Of a stretch of DNA of 64,000 bases, positions 7,874-15,802 are shown piece by piece (within the stretch, counting starts at the first letter, position 1; the number at the start of each line of letters is the position of its first letter). The notes beneath the pieces were generated by a model. That model ran no database searches. It was not told where the DNA came from and saw only the letters and a list, made by a program, of their open reading frames with translations. Location: contig JAFAWY010000101.1 in NCBI GenBank assembly GCA_019241525.1, positions 1-64,000 on the forward strand. Reading direction: 5' to 3'. Position numbers and translations under genes: made by a program. Source of the stretch: Pseudonocardiales bacterium. GTDB lineage: Bacteria > Actinomycetota > Actinomycetes > Mycobacteriales > Pseudonocardiaceae.

Positions 7874-8323
7874 TCATCCGCCAGGTGTTGCCGCCGTCTC
7901 TGCCGTATTTCGCCTTCGACTTGGATCTTGGTCAAAGGCGGGAGCGCAGCGTGCGATGTCATAGCCGTGGATCACCACTTCGACCAGGGCGTAGGGCAGT
8001 TCCGCCGCTGGTACGGCCAACTGGTCGGCTGTCGCCCGGTATTCGGTGAGGACCGTCGATCGGTCGTGTTGGCGTCGCGCTGCCACCCATCGCTCGTTGC
8101 GCGCGGTGAGGCTGAATCCCGAGGTGATCAACTCGGCGGTGAGTCGCCACGGCGTTGCCACATTCGACTGGGTGCAGTGCGCCACCACGTCCCGTACCCG
8201 CCATCCCGCGCAGAGCGAGAGCCGGTTCCATGCGGCGTCGTCGAGGGTTTCCACGAGGTCGCCCAGACGGTTTCGCTGCGCCGTGACCAGCTGCCGGATG
8301 TCTGTGTTCGCCGTGTGAGGCAT
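7874..8323 (-). CDS. Maleylpyruvate isomerase / DinB-like mycothiol-dependent family protein, short
   Basis: 149 residues with the MDMPI_N/DinB_2 four-helix pattern: LVTAQRNRLGDLVETLDDAAW, LSLCAGWRVRDVVAHCTQSN (the conserved W-x-V-x-D-V-x-A-H metal-binding block) and VEVVIHGYDIARC (second conserved His-Gly-x-D-I). Members are thought to be metal-dependent thiol transferases or isomerases acting with mycothiol. The usual length is about 190-220 residues; here the sequence after HGYDI loses resemblance and stops early, so a frameshift or truncation near 7945 is likely. A strong AGGAGAAGGG site precedes the ATG. The exact substrate cannot be predicted. Confidence 0.7.
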   Translation of the reverse strand: MPHTANTDIRQLVTAQRNRLGDLVETLDDAAWNRLSLCAGWRVRDVVAHCTQSNVATPWRLTAELITSGFSLTARNERWVAARRQHDRSTVLTEYRATADQLAVPAAELPYALVEVVIHGYDIARCAPAFDQDPSRRRNTAETAATPGG

Positions 8324-8478
8324 GGCTGCCCTTCTCCTGGGCTGTGATCAGCAGCAGCGAATTGTGCTGCTCCGGTGTCGGGCTGAAGTGGTGACGACAA
8401 CATCGGCACGGCGCTTGCTGACCGCTGCGCACCGCTGCAAACTTCCTCCCCGATGGCCGGTGACGGGAGGGTCGCTGG

Positions 8479-8967
8479 TCAGCGGTCTGGGGTGGGGCGG
8501 AAGGCGATGATGGGCAGTTCGCGGACCAGTCGGCGGCGGGCGTCGTCAGTGCCGTCGTAGGTCCAGCCGACTAGGCGGCTGAGGACCCGGCGGACGATCG
8601 GCGTGATCAGGTGGTTGCGGTGTTCGTAGTCGGCCAGGACCGCGGCGGCGTCGGGTTCGTTGAGGATGCGGTGGACTGGGGTGAAGTGGTGCCGGCCGAG
8701 GGTGATCTCGACGGCGGGGTGGGCTTGGATGTTGCGCAGCCAGTCGGTGGTGCGGCCGAAGCCGGCCATGACTATGACCTCACCGGTGGCCGGGTCGGTT
8801 TTCAGGACTTCCACGACGGTCTGGTAGCGGCGTCCGGAGCGGCGGCCGAGGTGGGTCAGGCGCAGGAACCGGTGGCCCAACAGCCATCCGGCGTGCCAGT
8901 CGTACAGGCGTAGCGGCGCGCGCAGTACCGCGCGCAGCAGTGGGCTGGGGCGTCGTGGGGTCGTCAT
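8479..8967 (-). CDS. Deazaflavin (F420)-dependent nitroreductase family protein
   Basis: About 162 residues of the Ddn-like split-barrel family: RFLRLTHLGRRSGRRYQTVV is the hallmark L-x-T-x-G-R-x-S-G-x-x-R block, followed by GEVIVMAGFGRTTDWLRNIQAHP and VEITLGRHH. Family members bind coenzyme F420 and reduce quinones or nitroaromatics at the membrane; some bind other flavins or heme. The ATG at 8967 is chosen because GGAGA sits seven bases upstream. The upstream ClC frame, on the same strand, runs 188 bases into this gene in another phase, an unusually long overlap discussed under findings. Confidence 0.85.
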   Translation of the reverse strand: MTTPRRPSPLLRAVLRAPLRLYDWHAGWLLGHRFLRLTHLGRRSGRRYQTVVEVLKTDPATGEVIVMAGFGRTTDWLRNIQAHPAVEITLGRHHFTPVHRILNEPDAAAVLADYEHRNHLITPIVRRVLSRLVGWTYDGTDDARRRLVRELPIIAFRPTPDR

Positions 8968-10852
8968 CACGGTGTCTCCGTCCGAGTCGCGGATCGGTTG
9001 GTCTGGCGTGGGCCAGTGGGCCGCGCAGCGCTGCGGTGTCACGGGGGGTGCCGGTGGGGTGCAGGGCGGTGAGGATGGTGCTGTGGGTAATCCAGCCGAT
9101 CAGGCGGGTGCCGTGGCGGTCGAGCACGGGCAGTCCGGTGCCGTCGGCGCCGGCCAATGCGTGCAGCGCGTCGGTCAGGGTGGAGTTCTCGGTGATCCTC
9201 GGGGGCATCTGGGCGAGGTCGGCCACGGTGCGGTCAGTGGACTCGGTGTTGGTCAGGGTTTCGGCCAGCGCGCGGGCGGTCACGCACCCGTGGTACTGCT
9301 TGTCGGCGCCCATCACGGGCAGGACCCCGTAGGCCGAGCGCCACAGCGCCTGGCCGGCCATGGTGATCACGGTGTCGGCGGCCAGCGGGTTGGGCAGCGG
9401 TTCCATCACCGCGGCCACCGTCACCTGTCCTGACCGGCCGTGTCCGCCGGTCGTTGCCGCGTCGAGGTTCACGCCCCGGCGGGCGAGCTTGAGCGTGTAG
9501 ATCGTGTCCTTCGACAGGGCGTGGGACACTGCAGTGGCGGCCACGATCGCCAGCATCAGCGGCAGGATGATGGTGTACTCGCCGGTCAACTCGAACAGGA
9601 TGATCACCGCGGTGATCGCCGCCCGGGTGGCCCCGGCGAATGCGGCACCCATGCCGATCAGCCCGTACATGCCCGGTGCCGCGGTTGCGGCGGGGAACAG
9701 GTGGTGCACGACGATCCCGAACGCGGTACCGCCCATGGCACCGATGAACAGCGACGGCGCGAACACCCCGCCCGAGCCGCCGATGCCGATGGTCAGGCTG
9801 GTCGCCACCATCTTGCCGGCCATCAGGATCAGCAGGAACCACAGCACGTAGCGGCCGTCGATGGCGTGCGCGAGCACCGGGTAGCCGACCCCGTACATCT
9901 CCGGCAGTAGCAGCAGCAGTCCGCCCAGCAGCAGCCCGCCGACCGCCGGACGCAGCCACTCCGGACCACGCACCAGGCGCTGCCAGACCCGGTCACAGCC
10001 GTCCTCGATCCAGTACAGGACGTGGGTGAAGGCCACGCCGACCGCGCCGATCACCAATCCGAGCAGGGCGAAGGCCAGGTACTCCCAACCAGAGCGCAGC
10101 CCGAACGCGGGCAGGTCCAGGAACGGGTGGTCACCGAACGCCGCTCGGCCGATCACGCTCGCGGTGATGCTGGCCAGCACGACCGCGCCGAAGGACTCGG
10201 TGGCGAAATCTCGCAGGATCAGCTCCATCGCGAAAAACGGGCCGGCGATCGGCGCGTTGAACGTTGCTGCGATCCCACCGGCCGCGCCGCAGGCGACCAG
10301 GATGCGTAACCGGTTTTCCGGCACCCGGGTGAGCCGGCCGAGGCTGGAGCCCCACGCCGAGCCGATCTGCACGATTGGTCCTTCCCGGCCGACCGAGCCT
10401 CCCCCGCCGATGCACAGCGCGGAGGCCAGCGCCTTAACCACGCTGACCTGCGGCGGAATCCGCCCACCGCGCTCGGCCACGGCGTACATCACCTCGGGCA
10501 CCCCGTGTCCGCGGGCCTCGGGCGCGAACTTGGTGACCAGCGGGCCGTAGATCGCTCCGGCGAGCACCGGCGCGGCCAGCACGAAGTACATGCCCAGGGC
10601 GGGCAAGTGGGGATTGGCGGCGTGGCCGGCGCCGGAGTAGTCCGGATGCCCGGACAGTAGGCCGGTGAACGTGGTGATCAGCCAACGAAACACGATCGCT
10701 CCGCCACCCGCCCCGGCGCCGATGACCACGGCGAGGCTGACCAGGCCACCCCGGCTTTCCCGCAACCATTCCCGAACCGGCACTCGCCGGGGCACCGGCA
10801 GTGATCGCGGTCCCGACAGGGGTGCTTCGGGAGAACGATCCACTTGGCTCAT
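8780..10852 (-). CDS. ClC-family chloride channel/transporter with C-terminal CBS domains
   Basis: The first ~455 residues form the ClC membrane domain with about ten helices. Ion-pathway motifs are visible: GHGVPEV (residues 115-121, where E. coli ClC has GSGIPEI), GSVGREGP (153-160, E157 being the gating glutamate) and GIGGSGGVFAPSLFIGA. Residues about 475-605 contain two CBS repeats (VAAVMEPLPNPLAADTVI..., VADLAQMPPRITENSTLTDAL) that may bind adenine nucleotides. The last ~62 codons lie inside the downstream nitroreductase gene out of phase and look like spurious Arg/Pro-rich sequence; the real protein probably ends near residue 610 (a run of six G/C at 9043-9048 is a candidate indel). It is divergent from a marR gene, which may control it. 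Confidence 0.88.
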   Translation of the reverse strand: MSQVDRSPEAPLSGPRSLPVPRRVPVREWLRESRGGLVSLAVVIGAGAGGGAIVFRWLITTFTGLLSGHPDYSGAGHAANPHLPALGMYFVLAAPVLAGAIYGPLVTKFAPEARGHGVPEVMYAVAERGGRIPPQVSVVKALASALCIGGGGSVGREGPIVQIGSAWGSSLGRLTRVPENRLRILVACGAAGGIAATFNAPIAGPFFAMELILRDFATESFGAVVLASITASVIGRAAFGDHPFLDLPAFGLRSGWEYLAFALLGLVIGAVGVAFTHVLYWIEDGCDRVWQRLVRGPEWLRPAVGGLLLGGLLLLLPEMYGVGYPVLAHAIDGRYVLWFLLILMAGKMVATSLTIGIGGSGGVFAPSLFIGAMGGTAFGIVVHHLFPAATAAPGMYGLIGMGAAFAGATRAAITAVIILFELTGEYTIILPLMLAIVAATAVSHALSKDTIYTLKLARRGVNLDAATTGGHGRSGQVTVAAVMEPLPNPLAADTVITMAGQALWRSAYGVLPVMGADKQYHGCVTARALAETLTNTESTDRTVADLAQMPPRITENSTLTDALHALAGADGTGLPVLDRHGTRLIGWITHSTILTALHPTGTPRDTAALRGPLAHARPTDPRLGRRHRDDDPTTPQPTAARGTARAATPVRLARRMAVGPPVPAPDPPRPPLRTPLPDRRGSPENRPGHR

Positions 10853-10863
10853 TGTTGTAGTAT

Positions 10864-10874
10864 CTAACAGTTAG
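10864..10874. promoter_or_regulatory. Palindrome CTAACAGTTAG, candidate MarR operator
   Basis: A perfect inverted repeat with one central base lies 11 bases upstream of the ClC start and in the 58-bp region shared with the divergent marR gene. Position and symmetry fit a MarR-type operator controlling both genes; not experimentally supported. Confidence 0.5.
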
Positions 10875-10910
10875 TCGCGCTACGTTTGTGAGGTTCGGTA
10901 CAAACGACCT

Positions 10911-11420
10911 ATGACTGTTGGGCCTGCCCCGACCCGCGGTGGCAGTGTCACCAGCGCCGACACGGTGACCGACGCCGTGTTGCGGGCCTCGCGCCTGCTG
11001 GTTGGCCTGTCGGCCCGCTCGATCGCCGCCGTGGACGACTCCATCACGCTGCCCCAGTTCCGGCTGCTAGTGGTGCTGTCCACGCGCGGCCCGATGAAGC
11101 TGTCGGCGTTGGCCGAGCACCTAGACGTCAAGTCATCCACCGCGACCCGCATGATCGACCGACTGGTCGCCGCTGGACTGGTGGACCGGGAGATCAATCC
11201 GATCTCCCGGCGTGAGGTGGTGATCGACCTGACCGGCACCGGCGCCTCCGTGGTCACCCGAGTCACCCAGGCACGGCGCAGGGAGATCGCTAACATCGTC
11301 GCGAACATGCCCCCACCACACCGCACATGGCTGGTGGACGCCCTGGATGCATTCAGCGAGGCCGGCGGCGAACCCTCCATCGACGGACTGGACACCCGAC
11401 GCGTCGCCGACTGGATCTAA
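10911..11420 (+). CDS. MarR-family transcriptional regulator (divergent from ClC)
   Basis: 169 residues. A winged helix-turn-helix core is visible: LPQFRLLVVLSTRGPMKLSALAEHL, recognition helix VKSSTATRMIDRLVAAGLVDRE and wing INPISRREVVIDLTGTG. MarR proteins act as dimeric, ligand- or redox-responsive repressors of adjacent genes. It is transcribed away from the ClC gene across a 58-bp gap containing an 11-bp palindrome. The ATG at 10911 has no strong ribosome binding site; a GTG downstream near 10946 is an alternative. Confidence 0.85.
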   Translation: MTVGPAPTRGGSVTSADTVTDAVLRASRLLVGLSARSIAAVDDSITLPQFRLLVVLSTRGPMKLSALAEHLDVKSSTATRMIDRLVAAGLVDREINPISRREVVIDLTGTGASVVTRVTQARRREIANIVANMPPPHRTWLVDALDAFSEAGGEPSIDGLDTRRVADWI

Positions 11421-11482
11421 CGCTGAAATCTGGAACTGAGGAAGATCGTTGACACCTGGGTCTCTTCATCGTTAGGAGACCT

Positions 11483-12490
11483 GTGAGTGATCCACTGAAT
11501 GATCCTGCGGTGCGTCGCAAGCTGGCAGTCCTGCGCCATGTTGACGAGGTGACCGGCAATGTGGCGATGACGTGCCGCTACTTTGGCATCAGTCGTCAGC
11601 TGTACTACACCTGGTTGCGCCGCTATCAGGACGAGGGCCTGGACGGGTTGCGGGATCGGTCGCGGCGGCCTAAGACCTGTCCGCATGCTACCGATGCTGA
11701 GGTCGTCGAGAAGATCGTCCACCTGCGCCGGACGTACCACTTCGGGCCGACGAAGATCTCGATGTATCTGCAGCGCTACCACGACGTGGCCGTGAGCAGA
11801 TCCGGGGTCTGGCGCATCCTCAAGCGCTTGGGCCTCAATCGGCTGCCGGCGTCGCAGCGGTATCAGCGGCGCGACCGCAAGTGGAAGCGTTACGAGAAAC
11901 AACAGCCTGGCCACCGGGTGCAGATCGACGTCAAGTTCATCGAACCGCTGACCACCACCGCAGCCAGCACCACCGCCGGCAGCTCGGCTGACTCCGCAGC
12001 GAGCAGCGAGGTGCGGTCGGGCCGGCGGGGCAAGTACTACCAGTTCACCGCGATCGATGACTGCACCCGACTACGCGTGCTGCGCATCTACCCGCAGTGC
12101 AATCAAAAGACCGCGATCCAGTTCGTCGACTACGTCCTGGACCGGCTGCCCTTCAAGGTCGAAGTCATCCAAACCGACAACGGCGCCGAATTCCAAACAG
12201 CGTTCCACTGGCATGTGCAGGACAAGGGCATTGGTCACGTCTACATCAAATCCCGCACGCCCGACTCAACGGCAAAGTCGAACGCTCCCACCGCATCGAC
12301 GCCGAAGAATTCTACCGTTTACTCGACGGCGTCGTCATCGACGACACCAAAGTATTCAACGACAAACTCCAAGAATGGGAAGACTACTACAACTACCACC
12401 GACCCCACGGCGCCCTCGGCGGACAAACACCCTATGAAAGACTCCGCCAGAAAACCCACCCAGCTGTCGCCGATCTACCACAGCCGCACA
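11483..12490 (+). pseudogene. IS481-like transposase, frameshifted
   Basis: The N-terminal HTH part (CRYFGISRQLYYTWLRRYQDEG) and the DDE core with D in VQIDVKFIEP and D in VIQTDNGAEFQT are in frame 11483-12262. A one-base loss at about 12263 (ACGCCCGACTC) shifts the frame; the rest, containing the catalytic Glu (LNGKVERSHRIDAEEFYRLL) and the typical NYHRPHGALGGQTPYERLRQKT ending, continues in another phase to roughly 12480. The insert TTTAASTTAGSSADSAASS between the first D and the strand after it is unusually Ser/Thr/Ala-rich. A GGTCTC/GAGACC hairpin sits just before the GTG start. No matching right-end inverted repeat was found, so the element is also probably truncated. Confidence 0.8.
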
Positions 12491-13145
12491 TGGCCGATGC
12501 TTTCGGAGCCAGTCGCCAGTCCGCCTGGGAACGATTCCGCACTCACTCCCGTTGGAATCGCACACACAGACTATCGCGGCTGCGACGTGTACGGCGTGCC
12601 GCGATGCTCCGCCGGATGGCGCTCGGCCAGAGCGATGAATTTGTCGCCGTCCTTCGACAGATGGTGCGAGCCGATCGCGCGTCGTCATCGCTGGATCGCC
12701 AGCTAGAAAGGCCTGCCGGATCGGTAGTGCGTGGATAGAAGCGCGGGCCGCGTGACTACTGAACCGCGATCAGGGCCGTTGTCACGGGCTACATGTTATG
12801 GCTGACAAAATTTTAATGTACCCTTGGCCGCTTCGATCACAACTGTGGTCGCTGCTCGTGTTTACAGGCGTCGGGAACGGCCCCGTAGCGATCGGTGTGC
12901 TCTTCGCGTGCATGGTGGGCATCATCGCCAGCCACAGATGCTCTGCGGGCGGGTACCGATCGGACGGATCGTGATCTCAGGCTCTTCAACCAAGAGGGCC
13001 TGGTTCTTATGCTGACACGTCAGCTCCACCGAGGAATGTCGGTGATCAGTCAGGATCCTTGGCTGATCCGACCGCTGTCGCGCAGAAGCAAAGACCAACC
13101 GCCTCCCTGTGGTGCAGCCGTCGGGAGGCGGTGGTTGGGGCTGAC
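12491..13145. other. Gene-free stretch with several inverted repeats
   Basis: About 650 bases with no supported gene. Visible secondary-structure signals: GCTGAC-AC-GTCAGC at 13011-13024, a GGCTCTT/AAGAGGGCC hairpin near 12980-13000, and the terminator at 13094-13138. An AT-rich patch (AAAATTTTAATG, about 12807) is unusual for this genome and may mark a promoter or foreign DNA. Confidence 0.4.
13094..13138 (-). terminator. Rho-independent-like terminator after pirin
   Basis: A long stem, CCAACCGCCTCCC pairing with GGGAGGCGGTGGTTGG (a few bulged bases) around a 16-base loop, lies eight bases past the pirin stop. No strong T-run follows, as is common in actinobacteria. Confidence 0.65.
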
Positions 13146-14153
13146 TCAGCTGCCCTGTGGCTGCTGGGTGGTCAGAGGTGAGTTGTGGCTGTCGGTGTGC
13201 GGCAGGTGCTGGGCGGGGATGACGCCCAGCTTGCCGGCCTGGTAGTCCTCGAAGGCCTGGAGCAGTTCGGCGCGGGTGTTCATCACGAACGGGCCGTAGG
13301 CCGCCACGGGTTCGCGGATAGGCAGTCCGCCCAGCAGCAACACCTCAAAGTTGGGCTCGGCGCTCGGCTGGTGGGCGGCGGCAGCGAGGGTCAGCGCATC
13401 ACCGGGCCCGAACACGGCCAGCTGGCCCTTGCGCACCGGCCGCGCCTGCGTTCCAACGGTGCCCTGGCCGGCAAGCACGTAGGCCAGTGCGTTGTATTCC
13501 GTCGGCCAGGGCAGGTCGACCTGGGCGTCGGGGCTGACAGTGGCGTGCACCACGGTGATCGGGGTGAAGGTCATACCGGGTCCGCGATACCCGGCAACCT
13601 CGCCAGCAATGACTCGCAGCAGCGCTCCGCCGTCGGCCGAGGACAGCAGCGTGGCCTGCCGGCCGCGGATGTCCTGGTAGCGCGGCGGGTTGAACTTGTT
13701 GGCCCTGGGCAGGTTGACCCACAGCTGGATGCCGTGGAAGACCCCACCGGAAACCACCAATGCCTCCGGTGGCTTTTCGATGTGCAAGATCCCAGCGCCC
13801 GCGGTCATCCACTGCGTGTCGCCGTTGGTGATCACACCTCCGCCACCGTTGGAATCTTGATGCTCGAAGACTCCATCAATGATGTAGGTGACGGTCTCGA
13901 ACCCGCGATGCGGGTGCCATGCGGTGCCCTTGGGCTCGCCCGGGGCGTAGTCCACCTCACCCATCTGGTCCATGTGCACGAACGGGTCCAGCTCGGTTAG
14001 CGAGACCCCGGCGAAGGCGCGGCGCACCGGAAATCCCTCGCCTTCGAAACCGCTCGGCGCGGTGGTCACTGAACGCACCGGACGTCGCCGGCTGGCCGGA
14101 TCTAGGCTGGGTACGCGGGGCAAAGTGAGAGTGTCCGCGGTGATGGCAGGCAT
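13146..14153 (-). CDS. Pirin-family bicupin protein
   Basis: About 335 residues with the N-terminal pirin cupin (DPFVHMDQMGEVDYAPG, then the metal-site block AWHPHRGFETVTYIIDG and WMTAGAGILHIEKP) and the C-terminal pirin_C cupin (ALAYVLAGQGTVGTQ, EVLLLGGLPIREPV, GPFVMNTRAELLQAF). Bacterial pirins are Fe/Ni/Cu-binding cytosolic proteins; some are quercetin dioxygenases or redox sensors. The second ATG at 14153 is preferred because GGAGG sits six bases before it. A 14-bp palindrome, identical to one in front of yceI, lies 15 bases upstream of the start, so the gene is probably repressed by the MarR protein at 14942. Confidence 0.92.
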   Translation of the reverse strand: MPAITADTLTLPRVPSLDPASRRRPVRSVTTAPSGFEGEGFPVRRAFAGVSLTELDPFVHMDQMGEVDYAPGEPKGTAWHPHRGFETVTYIIDGVFEHQDSNGGGGVITNGDTQWMTAGAGILHIEKPPEALVVSGGVFHGIQLWVNLPRANKFNPPRYQDIRGRQATLLSSADGGALLRVIAGEVAGYRGPGMTFTPITVVHATVSPDAQVDLPWPTEYNALAYVLAGQGTVGTQARPVRKGQLAVFGPGDALTLAAAAHQPSAEPNFEVLLLGGLPIREPVAAYGPFVMNTRAELLQAFEDYQAGKLGVIPAQHLPHTDSHNSPLTTQQPQGS

Positions 14154-14168
14154 GGCCATCCTCCAATA

Positions 14169-14182
14169 GTTGACGTATCAAC
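14169..14182. promoter_or_regulatory. MarR-type operator GTTGACGTATCAAC upstream of pirin
   Basis: Perfect 5-bp arms (GTTGA/TCAAC) around CGTA. The identical 14-mer occurs at 14878-14891 and a variant at 14908-14921, all next to starts of pirin, yceI and marR. The site abuts the pirin ribosome binding site, where a bound repressor would block transcription. Confidence 0.7.
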
Positions 14183-14254
14183 TTGTTGTTTCTGATAACG
14201 CGAAAGGTCAAGCGCACAATCCCCGGTATGGCTTCATCCCGGGTGACTCGCCAC

Positions 14255-14290
14255 GGCCTCGGGTGTGCTGTCGGGGGCACATCCGAGGCC
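14255..14290 (-). terminator. Hairpin terminator after yceI
   Basis: GGCCTCGGGTGTGC pairs with GCACATCCGAGGCC (one mismatch) around a 7-base loop, ten bases past the yceI stop codon. It separates yceI from the pirin promoter. Confidence 0.65.
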
Positions 14291-14300
14291 GCAGCCTGGA

Positions 14301-14858
14301 TCAGTCCTGCTCAATCTTGATCGCGGAGATGTCGAACTCGAGGGTTACCTTGTCGGAGACGAGCACGCCGCCAGCTTCCAGCGCAGCGTTCCACGCCACG
14401 CCCCAATCCCTGCGGTTGATTGTGGTGGTGCCTTCGAACCCGATACGGATGTTGCCGAAGGGATCAGTTGCAGTGCCGGTGTACTCAAAATCCACAGTGA
14501 CCGGCTTGGTGATGCCCTTGATGGTGAGATCCCCTGTGAGCCGGTAGGTGTTGTGGTCGACTGCCTCGGCTGCGGTGGACTTGAAGGTGATCTGCGGGAA
14601 GTTCGCCGCATCGAAAAAGTCGTTGTTGCGCAGGTGCTCGTCACGCTGACCATTGCCAGTATTGACGCTGGCTACCTGGATGGTGAGCTCGGCGTGCGAG
14701 TTCGCCGGATTCTCGAAGTCGATATGCGCCGTGCCCGCCAACTCGTCGAAGGAGCCGCGGACCTTGGTCACCATCGCGTGGCGAGCGACGAAACCGATCC
14801 GGCTGTGGCTGGCGTCGAGCACGTAGTCACCGGTAAGGGGCTGGGTGAGGGTGGTCAT
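14301..14858 (-). CDS. YceI-family protein (lipocalin-like isoprenoid-binding)
   Basis: 185 residues with the YceI signature: GDYVLDASHSRIGFVARHAM at the start, VRGSFDELAGTAHID, the NGQRDEHLRNNDFFDAANFP block, and AEAVDHNTYRLTGDLTIKGITKPVTVDFEYTG in the second half (quoted in parts). The fold is a lipocalin-like barrel that binds polyprenyl/isoprenoid chains; bacterial members are linked to stress and acid/base response. There is no signal peptide, so this copy is cytosolic, as in most actinobacterial homologues. AGAGGAAC precedes the ATG. The operator palindrome is 19 bases upstream, shared with the divergent marR. Confidence 0.93.
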   Translation of the reverse strand: MTTLTQPLTGDYVLDASHSRIGFVARHAMVTKVRGSFDELAGTAHIDFENPANSHAELTIQVASVNTGNGQRDEHLRNNDFFDAANFPQITFKSTAAEAVDHNTYRLTGDLTIKGITKPVTVDFEYTGTATDPFGNIRIGFEGTTTINRRDWGVAWNAALEAGGVLVSDKVTLEFDISAIKIEQD

Positions 14859-14877
14859 GAGTTCCTCTCGATCGTTT

Positions 14878-14891
14878 GTTGACGTATCAAC
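14878..14891. promoter_or_regulatory. MarR-type operator GTTGACGTATCAAC between yceI and marR
   Basis: Exact copy of the palindrome in front of pirin. It lies in the 83-bp divergent region where a MarR dimer would control both yceI and its own gene. Confidence 0.75.
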
Positions 14892-14907
14892 AACGTGCTC
14901 AACGCGC

Positions 14908-14921
14908 GCTGATGCGTCAAC
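14908..14921. promoter_or_regulatory. Variant operator GCTGATGCGTCAAC upstream of marR
   Basis: Same layout as the 14878 palindrome with imperfect arms (GCTGA/TCAAC) and spacer TGCG. It is 20 bases upstream of the marR start and fits an autoregulatory site. Confidence 0.6.
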
Positions 14922-14941
14922 ATTCCCGGTAGGGTGAGCAG

Positions 14942-15433
14942 GTGGCGACCCAGCGCTGGCTCACCGAGCAGGAGCAGGCGATGTGGCGCGGCTTTATGCA
15001 GATGTGCCGCGCCCTCGATCTGACGATCGAAGCGCAGCTGGCGGAGCACGGACTGTCCACCGCCGATTACGCGTTGCTGGTGCCGCTGTCCGAGACACCC
15101 GGCGGGGTACTGCGGCCCCGCGATCTGGGTCACGTCACCGGCTGGGATCGCAGCCGCCTGGCTCATCAGCTCCGGCGTATGGAACAGCGCGGCCTGGTCC
15201 GTCGCTTCCATTGCCCCACCGACGCGCGGGGCACCATGGTCGAACTGACCCCGACCGGACGTCAATCGATCGAGGCAGCCGCACCGGGTCACGTGGAGAC
15301 CGTGCGGCGACACTTCATCGACGTCCTCACTCCCGCGGAAATCGACACCCTCACCGCGATCGCCACCCGGGTCAGCAGTACAGCCACCCCCCGCTGCGGC
15401 ACCGAGGAGCCGTCCCAAAGCTGCGACAGCTAG
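14942..15433 (+). CDS. MarR-family regulator, likely repressor of yceI and pirin
   Basis: 163 residues with a winged HTH: LSTADYALLVPLSETPGGVLRPRDLGHV, recognition helix GWDRSRLAHQLRRMEQRGLV and wing FHCPTDARGTMVELTPTGR. This resembles the subgroup of MarR regulators found with yceI and pirin genes in actinobacteria. The GTG at 14942 follows GGGTGAGCAG. The N-terminus (TEQEQAMWRGFMQM) is typical of this subgroup. No Cys-based redox switch is obvious in the HTH; Cys residues occur near the N- and C-terminal ends. Regulation of the three-gene set is inferred from the shared palindromes. Confidence 0.9.
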   Translation: MATQRWLTEQEQAMWRGFMQMCRALDLTIEAQLAEHGLSTADYALLVPLSETPGGVLRPRDLGHVTGWDRSRLAHQLRRMEQRGLVRRFHCPTDARGTMVELTPTGRQSIEAAAPGHVETVRRHFIDVLTPAEIDTLTAIATRVSSTATPRCGTEEPSQSCDS

Positions 15434-15770
15434 CCACATCGGCACGGCAGGAAACCATGGTTCCGTCAACTGAGCTGCAGATGGTGTCGAGGGCATCGGA
15501 TCGCAGCGCCCAGTCAGGCCGTTGCAAGGGGGCTTCGAGGTTGCCGGTCGCGTGGGCGGGCATACCCTCGACGACACTGAGGTCACCGAAGCGGTGGCGT
15601 TGGGTCACGCAGCTGCCGGGTCGCACCAGGCAGCCGGCGCCGACCTCGGCTCAGTCGCAGATGATCGCGTCCGGCTCGATCACCGCACCTGCGCCGATCC
15701 GGCAACCGTGGATCATGAACCCCGGTCCGATCGTGACGTCATCACCGAGGATCAGATTTGTTTGGCTCAC
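15434..15770 (-). pseudogene. Gamma-carbonic-anhydrase-like hexapeptide-repeat protein, broken
   Basis: Reading leftward from 15770, left-handed beta-helix hexapeptides are clear: LILGDDVTIGPGFMIHGCRI, GAGAVIEPDAIICD, then an in-frame TGA, then AEVGAGCLVRPGSCV and VVEGMPAHATGNLEAP, which matches the GxPA cap of gamma-carbonic-anhydrase-like proteins (YrdA/PaaY type). The first half of the family and the metal-binding His triad are mostly missing, so the gene is truncated at its 5' end as well as interrupted. No function is expected. It converges on the marR gene. Confidence 0.7.
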
Positions 15771-15802
15771 TCGGGCAAGTCGGTGATGAGGACGTCATGG
15801 CC

